Part shown: piece by piece, positions 43,475-55,469 of the stretch
Layout of the letters: every line of letters starts with the position of its first letter
How positions within the stretch are numbered: position 1 is the first letter of the stretch
Notes under the pieces: model-generated
The model's input: only the letters and a program-made list of their open reading frames with translations
Databases searched by the model: none
Told to the model about the DNA's origin: nothing
Translations under genes and position numbers: made by a program
Source: Rapana venosa
Lineage: Eukaryota > Mollusca > Gastropoda > Neogastropoda > Muricidae
Length of the DNA: 64,000 bases
Assembly: GCA_028751875.1 (NCBI GenBank)
Contig: CM054165.1
Location: forward strand, 26,839,525-26,903,524
Reading direction: 5' to 3'

Positions 43475-43770
43475 CTTGTGCACACATTAAAACCTGTTCC
43501 GCTTTTCGGAGGAGTAGGCCATTGTGTGCCGGTGGGAACGGATGACAAAATTTACATTACTGCATACACATGGGCACTGGATGAAAAAAAGGCACATGAG
43601 TGCTTATTCCATTATCCTTGAAATAAAAGCTTAAAATAAATACAAAAATAAACAATAGGATATGATGCAACACAGTACAATACAATACAATACAATACTT
43701 CTTCGTGGAAGGCTCAGACAGCAACTATTGTTGTCTGTTATATGAGCGAAAATGCCTCACACTGCTGTTT
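43475..43770 (+). repeat. B module, unit 31
   Basis: SINE-2 part and box (GCGAAAATGCCTCACACTGC). Confidence 0.73.
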
Positions 43771-43855
43771 AATACAACAATACAGTACAATACAATACAA
43801 GTGGACTGGGTCTGCATGACATTGTTCTCTCTGAAGAGAAGCACTTTCTCCAGAT

Positions 43856-43945
43856 CCCGTGATAGCTCAGTTGGTAGAGCGGAGGACTGTAGAGGGCAAG
43901 TAGAAAGCAATCCTTAGGTCGCTGGTTCGAATCCGGCTCGCGGGA
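43856..43945 (+). tRNA. tRNA-Tyr: tRNA-Tyr(GUA), locus 32
   Basis: Intact; private intron AGGGCAAGTAGAAAGCA; T6 terminator. Confidence 0.94.
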
Positions 43946-44375
43946 ATTTTTTATTTTACTTTTTTAAATAAAAAACTTATTTATCTTTGCACTTTGTCAA
44001 ATATTGATGTAAGACATGTGTCATTGCCTACATTAAAACGTTGTGGATTTTAAAAAGTCTTTTTCATTTAAAAATTTCTTTGTTTTTGCGCATAAGCTAT
44101 TTACTTTGTCATTTATTGATGTCAGCTAAGTGTCAATGCCTACATTAAAACTTTGTTATGTTTTGGAATGTTATGTTGATAATACCATTAAAAGGTTGGG
44201 TTGGGTTGGGTCGGAAGTGTGCAGTGGTTCGATCCCTGTTTGGGCCAAAATATCCTCCCCTCCCCCCCTATCCATTAGACCACGGGTGGTGGTCTGGGTG
44301 CTAGTCTTTAGGATGAGACTATAAACCCAGGTCCTGTGTGTTACACAAAATTATTTAGTGCACCTAAAAGAACGC

Positions 44376-45157
44376 TGGCAAGCTCTTTTTCCAGCCAGCT
44401 TGCCAGCCTAACAGAACACTTGGATAAGGCCTCCAAAACATACGGCATGGAAATCAGTGCAGAGAAGACCAAACTGATGACTAATAACACCAACGGCATT
44501 AGCACTGATATCAGGGTTAATGACCAGAAGCTGGAAACAGTTCAAAGCTTCAAGTACCTGGGAGCCATTGTATCCGACCAGGGATCCAAGCCAGAAGTAG
44601 TATGCAGGACTGCACAGACAATAACAGCTTTGTCAAAACTAAACACCATCTGGAGAGATAAGAATATCTCACTTATCTCCAAGATCAGACTAATGCGCTC
44701 CCTTGTCATATCCATATTTCTGTATGCCTGTGAATCATGGACCCTGACTGCAGATTTGGAGAGAAGAGTACAGGCAATGGAGATGAGATGCTTTCGGAGA
44801 CTCCTTGGCATCTCCTACAAAGACCACATAAGCAACGAAAGCGTGCATAACAGAATCCAGCAAACCATTGGACCCTATGAGAACCTTCTAACGATCGTGA
44901 AAAAGCGTAAACTTAAGTGGTATGGGCATGTCACAAGATCCAAAGGAATTACAAAGACAGTTTTGCAAGGCACTGTCCAAGGAGGAAGAAGAAGAGGCAG
45001 ACCAAGGAAGAGCTGGGAGGATAACATCAGTGAATGGACAGGCCTAGAACTCAACAAAACCCTGAGAAAGGCAGAACAGAGAGAAGAATGGAGGGAACTG
45101 GTTGCTGAGTCTTTGAGGGTGCCCCCACGGTCGTCAGACTACGGGACAGATAGATAG
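44376..45157 (+). CDS. LINE-C C-terminal polyprotein fragment, open reading frame
   Basis: An uninterrupted frame of about 260 codons, entered without an element-derived start (the upstream ATG at 44336 is in SINE sequence). It begins downstream of the catalytic YADD-type motif: KTYGMEISAEKTKLMTNN, SFKYLGAIVSDQGS, CESWTLTADLERRVQAMEM, CFRRLLGISYKDH, KLKWYGHVTRSKG and RRGRPRKSWEDNISEWTG. No catalytic residues remain. The lack of stops suggests recent insertion, not function. Confidence 0.8.
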
Positions 45158-45169
45158 ATAGATAGATAG
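44376..45169 (+). mobile_element. LINE-C, RTE-like, strongly 5'-truncated
   Basis: A 794-bp insertion with a perfect 10-bp target duplication AAAAGAACGC (44366-44375, 45170-45179) and a (GATA)n tail. It is nested in a SINE-1 body, so it is younger than that SINE. Confidence 0.92.
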
Positions 45170-45350
45170 AAAAGAACGCACGTCTACTAGAGAGTCGTCC
45201 CCGCAAAATTTTGTAGAAAAAAGCCACTCTGACAGGGAAATAGTACAGTTCAAGTCAGGAAAAGAACAAAGTAATGGGTGGCGCTGCTCTTGTGGTGATG
45301 CGCAGCCCAGATTTCAGGTGGAGAAATCTGCCGTGACTTAAAGAGGTATA

Positions 45351-45805
45351 CCTTACACATCAATATAATACAAAACAACACAACACATCACAACACAACA
45401 CAACACAACACAACACAATACAACACAATATAATAAAACACACCACAATGCAATAAAACACAACACGGTACAATACCACACAACATATGATACAATACAG
45501 TACAACACAATACAACACAACACAGTACAAGACTACAATACAACACACATACAATACAACACAATACATTACAACACAACACAATACAACACAACACAAT
45601 GTAATACAACAACACAGTACAATACAACACAGTACAAGACAGTACAATACAACACACATACAACACAACACAATACATTACAACACAACACAATACAACA
45701 CAACGCATGATACAATACAGTACAACACAATACAACACAACACAGTACAAGACTGTACAATACAACACATATACAATACAACACAATACACTACAATACA
45801 AGGCC
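45351..45805. repeat. Expanded pentamer satellite with higher-order repeat
   Basis: One of the longest satellite blocks in the array. A ~110-bp pattern (ACAGTACAAGAC, then ACACACATACAATACAACAC) recurs three times, at about 45500, 45620 and 45740, so the simple repeat has itself been tandemly duplicated. Confidence 0.8.
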
Positions 45806-45866
45806 TGATAAGAGACTGGGGTCAGCATGACATTGTTCTCTCTGAAGAGAAGCACTTTCTCCAGAT

Positions 45867-45956
45867 CCCGTGATAGCTCAGTTGGTAGAGCGGAGGACTG
45901 TAGAGGGCAAGTGGAAAGCAATCCTTAGGTCGCTGGTTCGAATCCGGCTCGCGGGA
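45867..45956 (+). tRNA. tRNA-Tyr: tRNA-Tyr(GUA), locus 33
   Basis: Intact; intron AGGGCAAGTGGAAAGCA; only T4 follows (AATCTTTTAATTTTAATTT). Confidence 0.93.
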
Positions 45957-46093
45957 ATCTTTTAATTTTAATTTTTTAATTAAAAAAATTATTTATCTTT
46001 GCACTATGTCATATATAGATGTAAGACATGTTTTCTTTGCCTACATTAAAACTTTATGTTTAGGAATGTTATGTTGATATTGGCATGAAAAGC

Positions 46094-46430
46094 TTGGGTT
46101 GGGTTGGGTCGGAAGTGTGCGGTGGTTTGATCCCTGTTTTGGCCCAAAACTTTTTCTACCATCCATTAGGCCATGAGTAGTGGTTGGGGTGCTAGTCTTT
46201 CGGATCAGGAAATTCTGTGTTACCCAAAATTATTTAGCTCACTTAAAAGAACCCACTGCTACAAGAGAGTTGTCGCTGGCAAAATTTTGTGGAAAAAAGC
46301 CACTCTGATAGCAAATCAAAATGATTTAGACAGGAAAAGAAAAAAAATGGGTGGCGCTGCTCTTGGTGGTGACGTGTTCTCCCCAGGGAGAGCAGCCCGA
46401 ATTTCACACAGAGAAATTGCCTATACGGCC
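46094..46430 (+). mobile_element. SINE-1 body (unit 33), reached by a shortened spacer
   Basis: The second spacer half is missing, so TGCCTACATTAAAACTTTATG leads directly into the G block. The 3' end is also truncated at GAGAAATTGCC. Confidence 0.77.
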
Positions 46431-46537
46431 TACAAAACAATACAATACAATAAATAAATACAATACAATACAATACGATACTACACAGTACAATACAACT
46501 CAATAACACAAGACAAGACAACACACTACAATACAAT

Positions 46538-46821
46538 CTTGCACACACGATAAAACCCGTCCCGCTTTTTGGAAGAGTCGGCCATCGTGTAATGATGGGA
46601 ACGAATGACAATATTTATATTTACAATACTGCATACACACAGGGACTGTATGAAAAAAGCACTTCCATTATCCTCCATATAAAAGATTAAAATAAATTAA
46701 TAATTAAACAATAGGATATGATACAACACATAATAATACAATACAAAAATTCTTCATGGAATGCTCAGGCAACAGCTATTGTTGTCTGTTATATGAGCTA
46801 AAATGCTTCACACTGCCGATT
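46538..46821 (+). repeat. B module, unit 33
   Basis: SINE-2 part with a TATTTATATTTACAATACTG variant, and box. Confidence 0.73.
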
Positions 46822-46928
46822 AATACAACACAATACAGTACAATACCGTACAATACAATACAATACAATACAAGTGGACTGGGTCAGCAAGACATTGTTC
46901 TCTCCGAAGAGAAGCACTTTCTCCAGAT

Positions 46929-47018
46929 CCCGTGATAGCTCAGTTGGTAGAGCGGAGGACTGTAGAGGGCAAGTGCAAAGCTATCCTTAGGTCGCTGGTT
47001 CGAATCCGGCTCGCGGGA
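46929..47018 (+). tRNA. tRNA-Tyr: tRNA-Tyr(GUA), locus 34
   Basis: Intact; intron AGGGCAAGTGCAAAGCT; T5 terminator. Confidence 0.94.
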
Positions 47019-47269
47019 ATTTTTATTTTTTATTTTTTTATTTTGAAAAATTATTCATCTTTGCACTTTGTCAAATATTGATGCAAAACATGTGTCAATG
47101 CCTACATCAAAACGTTGTGGATTTTAAAAATATTATTTTTATTTTTTAAAAATTAATTTTTGCGCATAAGCTATTTACTTTGTCTGTTATTGATGTAAGC
47201 TAAGTGTCAATGCCTACATTAAAACTTTGTTATGTTTTGGAATGTTATGTTGATAATACCATGAAAAGT

Positions 47270-47635
47270 TTGGGTTGGGTTGGGTCAGAAGTGTGCAGTG
47301 GTTTGATCCCCGTTTGGGCCAGAATATCCCCCCCCCCCCCACCCATTAAACCATGGTAGGTGGTCTGGGTGCTAGTCTTTCAGATGAGACGATAAACCGA
47401 AGTCCTGTGTGTTACACAAAATGATTTAGCACACGTAAAAGAACGCACGGCTACAAGAGAGTCGTCCCCGGAAAAATTTTGTAGGAAAAAGCCACTCTGA
47501 CAGGGAAACAAATACAGTTCAAGTCAGGAAAAGAAAAAACTAATGGGTGGCGCTGCTCTTGTGGCGACACGCTCTTCCCAGGGAGAGCAGCCCGAATTTC
47601 AGGCAGAGAAATCTGCCGTGACTTAAAGAGGTATA
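47270..47635 (+). mobile_element. SINE-1 body (unit 34)
   Basis: Headless copy with (GGGTT)2 and a C13 run. Confidence 0.8.
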
Positions 47636-47942
47636 CAATACACATCAATACAATACAAAACAATACAATACAACGCGATGCAACACAACACAATACATTA
47701 CAACACAACAGTATACAACTCAATATAATAAAACACAACACAATGCAATACAACACAACAGGGTACAATACAACACAACACATGATACAATACAGTACAA
47801 CACAATACAACACAACACAGTACAAGACGGTACAATACAACACGCATACAATACAACACAATACACTTACAATACAAGGACTGATAAGAGACTGGGGTCA
47901 GCATGGCATTGTTCTCTGTGAAGAGAAGCACTTTCTCCAGAT

Positions 47943-48032
47943 CCCGTGATAGCTCAGTTGGTAGAGCGGAGGACTGTAGAGGGCAAGTGGAAAGCAATCC
48001 TTAGGTCGCTGGTTCGAATCCGGCTCGCGGGA
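47943..48032 (+). tRNA. tRNA-Tyr: tRNA-Tyr(GUA), locus 35
   Basis: Intact; intron AGGGCAAGTGGAAAGCA; T4 immediately after the discriminator (GATTTTAAAAATTTTTA). Confidence 0.94.
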
Positions 48033-48278
48033 TTTTAAAAATTTTTATATATATATTTAAAAAAATATTTATTTTTGCACTTTGTCAAATATTGATGTAA
48101 GACATGTGCCAATGCCTACATTAAAACGTGGATTTTAAAAATATTTTTTGATTAAAAAAAAAAATTGGGGGCATAGGCTATTTACTTTGTCAGTTATTGG
48201 TGTAAGCTAAGTGCCAATGCCTACATTAAAACATTGTTATGTTTTGGAATGTTATGTTGATATTACCATGAAAAACTT

Positions 48279-48623
48279 GGGCTGGGTTGGGTCGGAAGTG
48301 TGCGGTGGTTTGATCCCTGTTTTGGCCCAAAACTTTTTCTACCATCCATTAGGCCATGAGTGGTGGTTTGGGTGCTAGTCTTTCGGATGAGGAGATCCCG
48401 TGTTACCCAAAATTGTTTATCTCACGTAAAAGATCCTACTGCTACAAGACAGTTGTCCTTGGCAAAATTTTGTGGAAAAAAGCCACTCTGATAGCAAATC
48501 AAAATGATTAAGACAGGAAAAGAAAAGAAAAAGGGTGGCGCTGCTCTTGTGGCGACGCGCTCTCCCCAGGGAGAGCAGCCCGTATTTCACACAGAGAAAT
48601 CTGCCGTGACTTAAAGTAGTATA
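48279..48623 (+). mobile_element. SINE-1 body (unit 35), core-deleted subtype
   Basis: CTTGGGCTGGGTTGGG entry and GGATGAGGAGATCCCGTG core. Confidence 0.8.
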
Positions 48624-48821
48624 GTCCTACAATGCCATACAGTACAATACAATAATTATCATAAATACAACACAATACAACACAACACAATACCAAACAA
48701 TATGATACAATACAGTACAACTCAACACAAGACAGGACAACACACAACACAAAACGATATGATACAATACAACACAGCACAACACAACACAACAAGAGAA
48801 GACAACACACTACAACACAAT

Positions 48822-49109
48822 CTTGCGCACACGTTAAAACCCATCCCGCTTTTCGGAAGAGTAGGCGTTGCGTATCAATGGGAACAGATGACAAAATTTA
48901 CAATACTGCATACACACCAGCACTGGATGAAAAGAAAGCACATGAGTGCTTAGTCCAGTATCCCTAAAATAAAAGCTTAAAATAAATAAAAGATTAAACA
49001 ATAGGATATGATACAACACAGTACAATACAATACTACTTCTTCCAGGAAAACTAAGACAGCAACTATTGTTGTCTGTTATATGAGCGAAAATGCGTCACG
49101 CTGCCCTTC
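48822..49109 (+). repeat. B module, unit 35
   Basis: SINE-2 part and box ending CACGCTGCCCTTC. Confidence 0.73.
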
Positions 49110-49221
49110 AATACAACACAATACAGTACAATACAATGCAATACAATACAATGCAATACAATACAAGTGGACAGGGTCAGCATATCATTGTTCTCTATGA
49201 AGAGAAGCACTTTCTCCAGAT

Positions 49222-49311
49222 CCCGTGATAGCTCAGTTGGTAGAGCGGAGGACTGTAGAGGGAAAGTGGAAAGCTATCCTTAGGTCGCTGGTTCGAATCT
49301 GGCTCGCGGGA
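49222..49311 (+). tRNA. tRNA-Tyr: tRNA-Tyr(GUA), locus 36
   Basis: Intact with T62 wobble; private intron AGGGAAAGTGGAAAGCT; weak T4 downstream (ATGTATTTTATT). Confidence 0.92.
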
Positions 49312-49556
49312 TGTATTTTATTATTTTGATTTAAAAAAACTATTTATCTTTGCACTTTGTCAAATATTGACGTAAGACATATATCATTGCCTACATTAAA
49401 ACGTTGTGGATTTTAAAAATATTTTTTCATTTTATAAATTGTTTATCTTTGCGCATAGGCTATTTACTTTGTCAGTTATTGATGTAAGCTAAGTGTCAAT
49501 GCCTACATTAAAACGTTGTTATGTTTTGGAGTGTTATGTTGATATTACCATGAAAA

Positions 49557-49906
49557 GGTTGGGTTGGGTTGGGTTGGGTCAGAAGTGTGCGGTGGTTCGA
49601 TCCCCATTTTGGCCCGAAACTTTTCTACCATCCATTAGGCCATGAGTGGTGGTCTGGGTGCTAGTATTTCGGATGAGGAGATCCCGTGTTACCCAAAATC
49701 ATTTAGCTCACGTAAAAGAACCTAGGCTACAAGAGTTGTCCTTGGCAAAATTTTGTGGAACAAAGCCACTCTGATAGCAAATCAAAATGATTTAGACAGG
49801 AAAAGAAAAAAAAATGGGTGGCGCTGCTCTTGTGGTGATGCGTTCTCCCTGGGGAGAGCAGCCTGAATTTCACGAAGAGAAATCTGCTGTGACTTAAAGT
49901 GGTATA
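49557..49906 (+). mobile_element. SINE-1 body (unit 36), core-deleted subtype
   Basis: (GGGTT)3 entry; ends GACTTAAAGTGGTATAG. Confidence 0.8.
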
Positions 49907-50031
49907 GTCCTACAATACAATACAGTACAATACAATATAACAAATACAACACAACACAGTACAAAAGAATACGATACAACAGTACAATACAACTCAACAA
50001 CACAAGACAAGACAACACACTACAACCCAAT

Positions 50032-50690
50032 CTTGTGCACATGTTAAAACCTGTACCGCTTTTCGGAAGAGAAGGCCGTTTCGTATCGATGGGAACGGAT
50101 GACAAAATTTGCAATACTGCATACACACGGTCATTGGATAAAAAGAAAGCACATGAGTGCTTAGTCCAGTATCCTCAAAATAAAAGCTTAAAATCAATAA
50201 AAAAAAAATTAAACAATAAGATATGATACAACACAGTATGTTAGTCCATCGTTTTCGACGATGACCTCCAAAACAGCAGAGGAGGCAGCTGCAGTTTCGG
50301 AAATTGGGCAGAAATTTGATTGTAGTGGAGATGCCTTGCCCACAGTACATCCCCACTCTCTCGGCCAAGTGGGCATAAGGACAGTCAGCGTTGGAGATGT
50401 TCTCCAAAGGCCAACTAGCCCCCAGGGCTGCAGCACATAAGGACTGTGCAAGTCAAGCCTCCTAGTCAGAGAGTCATAGTCGATCACTAAAGACTAAGCT
50501 GTAAAGTGGAATTCCATGAGTGGGAAAGAAAGCCACTGGTCATACAGCCTCTCACTTTGCTGTTGCCCCCATCGTCAATGGTACAACACAGTACAGTACA
50601 ATACAATACAATACAATATTTCTTCGTGAAACGCTCAGACAGCAACTATTATTGTCTGTTATATGAGCGAAACGCATTAGGCTGCCGTTT
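50032..50690 (+). repeat. B module split by R3, unit 36
   Basis: The SINE-2 part ends at about 50240, R3 intervenes, and the box resumes at about 50617-50690. Confidence 0.72.
50243..50583 (-). mobile_element. Element R3, inverted copy
   Basis: Reverse complement of 3703-4060: CGATGACCTCCAAAACAGCAG at the left and GCTGTTGCCCCCATCGTCAAT at the right. Opposite orientation in a different place argues for independent insertion. Short GATG/CATCG words at the ends are not a convincing target duplication. Confidence 0.65.
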
Positions 50691-50792
50691 AATACAACAC
50701 AATACAGTACAATACAATACAATACAATACAATACAAGTGGACTGGGTCAGCATGATATTGTTCTCTCTGAAGAGAAGCACTTTCTCCAGAT

Positions 50793-50882
50793 CCCGTGAT
50801 AGCTCAGTTGGTAGAGCGGAGGACTGTAGAGGGCAAGTGCAAAGCTATCCTTAGGTCGCTGGTTCGAATCCGGCTCACGGGA
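50793..50882 (+). tRNA. tRNA-Tyr: tRNA-Tyr(GUA), locus 37
   Basis: TCACGGG makes T5-A68 a Watson-Crick pair where other copies have T-G. Intron AGGGCAAGTGCAAAGCT; T6 terminator. Confidence 0.94.
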
Positions 50883-51128
50883 ATTTTTTATTTTATTTTT
50901 TTAATTTAAAAAATTATTTATCTTTGCCATATGTCATATATTGATGTAAGACATATGTCATTACCTACATTAAAACGTTGATTTTAAAAATATATTTTCA
51001 TTTCTCAAAAATTATTTATCTTTGCGCATAGGCTATTTACTTTGTCAGTTATTGGTGTAAGCTAAGTGTCAATGCCTACATTAAAACATTGTTATGTTTT
51101 GGAATGTTATGTTGATATTGACATGAAA

Positions 51129-51500
51129 GGGTTGGGTTGGGTCGGAAGTGTGCGGTGGTTTAATCCCTGTTTGAGCCAGAATATCACCCCCCACCCACCT
51201 CCCATCAGACCACGATAGGTGGTCTGGGTGCTAGTCCTTCGGATTAGACAATAAACCGAAGTCCTCCTGTGTTACACAAAATTATTTAGCGCACGTAAAA
51301 GAACGCACGGCTACATGAGAGTTGTCCTGGGAAAAATTTTGTAAAAAAAAAAGCCAATCTGACAGGGAAACAAGTACAGTTCAAGTCAGGAAAAGAAAAA
51401 AAAAACTAATGGGTGGCGCTGCTCTTGTGGCGACGCGGTCTCCCCAGGGAGAGCAGCCCGAATTTCATGCAGAGAAATCTGCTGTTACTTAAAGAGATAT
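51129..51500 (+). mobile_element. SINE-1 body (unit 37)
   Basis: Headless copy ending TACTTAAAGAGATATA. Confidence 0.8.
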
Positions 51501-51772
51501 ACAATACACATCAATATAATACAAAACAATACAACACAATGCAATGCAACACAATATAATAAAACACAACACAATGCAATCAAACACAACACAGTACAAT
51601 ACAACACAACGCATGATACAATACAGTACAACACAATACAACACAACATAGTACAAGACTGTACAATACAACACATATACAATACAACACAATACACTAC
51701 AATACAAGGCCTGATAAGAGACTGGGGTCAGCATGACATTGTTCTCTGTGAAGAGAAGCACTTTCTCCAGAT

Positions 51773-51862
51773 CCTGTGATAGCTCAGTTGGTAGAGCGGA
51801 GGACTGTAGAGGGCAAGTGGAAAGCAATCCTTAGGTCGCTGGTTCGAATCCGGCTCGCGGGA
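51773..51862 (+). tRNA. tRNA-Tyr: tRNA-Tyr(GUA), locus 38
   Basis: CCTGTGA acceptor (T3-G70); intron AGGGCAAGTGGAAAGCA; T5 terminator. Confidence 0.93.
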
Positions 51863-52103
51863 ATATTTTTATTTTATAAAAATTATTGATCTTTGCACTT
51901 TGTCAAATATCGATGTAAGACATGTGCCATTGCCTACATTAAAACGTTGCGGATTTAAAAAATATCTTTTCATTAAAAAAATTATTTATCTTTATGCATA
52001 GGCTATTTATTTACTTTGTCAGTTATTGATGTAAGCTAAGTGTCAATGCCTACATTAAAACATTGTTATGTTTTGGAATGTTATGTTGATAATACCATGA
52101 AAA

Positions 52104-52470
52104 GGTTGGGTTGGGTCAGAAGTGTGCGTTGGTTCAATCCCTGTTTGAGCCAGAATATTCCCCTCCCCCCTCCCCTCCATTAGACTACGGGTGGTGGCCT
52201 GGGTGCTAGTCTTTCGGATGAGACGATAAACGGAGTTCCTGTGTGGTACACAAAATTATTTAGCGCACGTAAAAGAACTCACGGCAACATGAGAGTTGTC
52301 CGCGCAAAATTTTGTAGAAAAAAGCCACTCTGACAGGGAAATAAGTACAGTTCAAGTCAGGAAAAGAAAAACAAACTAATGGGTGGCGCTGCTCTTGTGG
52401 CGACGCGTTCTTCCCGAGGAGAGCAGTCCGAATTTCAGGCAGAGAAATCTGCATTGACTTAAAGAGATAT
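52104..52470 (+). mobile_element. SINE-1 body (unit 38)
   Basis: Headless copy; ends GACTTAAAGAGATATA. Confidence 0.8.
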
Positions 52471-52729
52471 ACAATACACATCAATATAATACAAAACAAT
52501 ACAATACAATATAATATAATAAAACACAACACATTGCAATGAAACACAACACGGTACAATACAACACAACACATGATACAATACAGTACAGTACAACACA
52601 ACACAGTACAAGACCGTACAATACTACACACACATACAAGACAACACAATACACTACAATACAAGGACTGATAAGATACTGGGGTCAGCATGACATTGTT
52701 CTCTGTGAAGAGAAGCACTTTCTCCAGAT

Positions 52730-52819
52730 CCCGTGATAGCTCAGTTGGTAGAGCGGAGGACTGTAGAGGGCAAGTGCAAAGCTATCCTTAGGTCGCTGGT
52801 TCGAATCCGGCTCGCGGGA
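52730..52819 (+). tRNA. tRNA-Tyr: tRNA-Tyr(GUA), locus 39
   Basis: Intact; intron AGGGCAAGTGCAAAGCT; T7 terminator. Last intact gene before the 4.8-kb LINE-filled gap. Confidence 0.94.
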
Positions 52820-53060
52820 ATTTTTTTAATTTAATTTTACAAATTATTTATCTTGCACTTTGCCAAATATTGATGTAAGACATGTGTCATTGCCTACATT
52901 AAAACGTTGTGGATTTTAAAAATATTTTTTCATTTTTCAAAAATTATTTATCTTTGCGCATAGACTATTTACTTTGTGAGTTATTGATGTAAGCTAAGTG
53001 TCAATGCCTACATTAAAACGTTGTTATGTTTGGGAATGTTATGTTGATAATACCATGAAA

Positions 53061-53410
53061 AGGTTGGGTTGGGTTGGGTCGGAAGTGTGCAGTGGTTTGA
53101 TCCAGAATATCCCCCCCCCCCCCCCTCACACCCATTAGACCACGGGTGCTAGTCTTTCGGATGAGACAATTAACCGAAGTCCTGTGTGTTACGCAAAATT
53201 ATTTAGCGCACATAAAAGAACGCACGGATACAAGAGAGTCGTCCCTGCAAAATGTTGTAGAAAAAAGCCACTCTGACAGGGAAATAAGTATAGTTCAAGT
53301 CAGAAAAAGAAAAAAACGAATGGGTGGCGCTGCTCTTGTGGCGACGCCTTCTCCCCGGGGAGAGCAGCCCGATTTTCAGGCATAGAAATCTGCCGTGACT
53401 TAAAGAGGTC
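53061..53410 (+). mobile_element. SINE-1 body (unit 39)
   Basis: Headless copy with a short deletion between GTGGTTTGATCC and AGAATATCCC, and a C15 run. Confidence 0.8.
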
Positions 53411-53882
53411 TACAATACACATCAATATAATACAAAACAATACAATACAACGAAATGCAACACAAAACAATGCATTACAACACAACAGATTTACAACGCA
53501 ATATAATAAAACACAACTCACTCTCACTCACTCATCCCTTGGTCGGGACGACCGTTGGGGTACCCGCACGGACGCTGCAAGTGGACCGCCAAATGGTTCT
53601 GTCCTGGGCTGCTTTCAGGAGGTTTGGTACAGTGAGGCCGGTCCACTCCTTGATGTTGGATATCCAGCTTTTGCGTGGTAGTCCCTGCCTCCTTGCTCCT
53701 TCCACCATTCCCTGCAGGACTGTCTTTGACAGGCTGTTATGCCTTGTTGTGTGGCCAAACCATTTCAGTTTCCTCCGTTTGACTGTATCTAGCAATGGTT
53801 CTTGTTTGCCAGCCAGTGCCTCGATCTGCTGCCAGACGTAGTCATTGGTTTTACGATCTCTGTAGGTGATGTTGCGGAATTC

Positions 53883-54485
53883 ATGACCAAAAGAAAGATC
53901 TCCATCATGGGCATTTCAGACACTAGGAAGAAAGGAGAAGGATCGAAAGAAATCCATTCAAACTTTGTTCTCATCTGGAGTGGAGTCAGGAAAGACCAGA
54001 GAGCAACGCATGGTGTGGGATTCATCCTACACCCAGACATAGCAAAGAATCTCATGAGTACAGAACACATATCAGAAAGACTGATTAAAATCGGTGTAAG
54101 AAAGTCCAACAAAATCGTCCACTATATCCAAGCATATGCACCGTGTAACGATTCGTACTCAGAAGAGGAGAAAGACTCATTCTATCAAGAGCTCTCCGAC
54201 CTCATCAACAGCACCCCTGACAAAGAGGACCTGTATGTCATGGGTGATTTCAACGGCAGAGTTGGTGAGAGAAGAAACCCGTGGACAAAACATCTTGGAC
54301 CCCACAGTGACCACAGAACACCTTGCAATTACAACGGGAACCAAGTGCTGGAACTATGTGCAGAGCATGATCTGATCATCACCAACACCCTTTTCCAACA
54401 CCGAGCCTCCCAAATTTACACCTGGTACAAATGGAACGATCTCAACATCTCGTCTCAAATCGACTTTATACTTGCAAGATCTTAG
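53883..54485 (+). pseudogene. LINE-D AP-endonuclease domain fragment
   Basis: An open frame of about 200 codons from MTKRKISIMGISDTRKKGEG to IDFILARS. APE-type landmarks are GVGFILHPDIAKNLM, VHYIQAYAPCND, LYVMGDFNGRVGERR (catalytic Asp and Asn in GDFNG) and QIYTWYKWND. The N-terminal catalytic residues are missing (5' truncation), and a stop follows at 54483 where the domain should continue to a TDHSL-type His motif (seen at about 54536 in another frame). Confidence 0.8.
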
Positions 54486-55469
54486 AACACGTTACGCCAT
54501 CCAAAGACTCAAAGCCCATCCCAATGCCAACACTTGACACTGACCACAGCCTGTCATTCTAGCCTCCATACTCAGAAGAAGAAATAACAACTTCTAGGAA
54601 GAACCAGCCTGAAAAGATCAACCTCCTCAAACTGGAAGAGAAAGAAATGCAAAACAGATTTCACCCAGTGCTATCAGGTGAAACTTGACTCCAATTGATA
54701 CAACTTCCCCTCTCAACATGGAGCAAAGTCTGGGACACCTTCAAGCCAAGCTCTCTTGAACACCTTAAGGGAAGTTTTGCGGGACCAAAGAAATGGTGGA
54801 AGGTAAGACAGGAAAGCTACGCTTGGTGAACCAAAGGTGAAGGAAGCCATCAAAGAAAAAAAGCATCTACATAAAGCATGGGCCAAGACCAAGACAGACG
54901 AGGACTACGCCAAGTACAGAATTCGCAAGAAGAACATAGAATCGTGTTGTGAAAGCCCTCCAAAGAAAAATCTTGGGCGACCTTATGAGAGAAGTTAAGT
55001 GAAATTTGCAGAAACCTCCCCCAAGAGAATTTTTCAAAAAGTGTGAAGACGATGAGAGTAAGAGATGAGGCCATTTCAATCCAACAACAGTATGAATGAT
55101 GCAAATGGAAGGCATCTGCACAAAGAAAGAAATTCTGAAACGATGAAGATTACTTTAAAGATCTTTTAACCCAATCTGGAGTACAAGCTTCCAGCTCTCA
55201 GTTCTCACCACGCTAATAAAGACCAGTTAGAGCCCCAAATCCATGAAGCGGAAACAAAAAAGGCAATTATGACCAGCCCAAAGGGCAAGCGGCAGGTGAT
55301 GACGGCAATAACAACTGAAGCCAGCCTTGCAATGCGGAGAAACGTGAGTTAAGTGGCTCACCATCATCTTCCAGAAAGCATGGACGAGAGGAAAGTTAAC
55401 CAAGGGACTGGCAAAATGCAATAGTGGTGCAAATTTGGAAGGAAAGAATGGCACAAGGAGAGACTGCAG

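Larger units (their letters stand above)
44193..45350 (+). mobile_element. SINE-1 body (unit 32), split by LINE-C
   Basis: The left part runs to AAAAGAACGC at 44375 and the right part resumes with the same ten bases at 45170. The right part also lost about 25 bp around GTGATGCGCAGCCC. Confidence 0.82.

Noticed and set aside
44336..44375. ATG at 44336 as the start of the LINE-C protein
   Set aside because: The first ~13 codons are SINE-1 sequence left of the target duplication, so the start is accidental.
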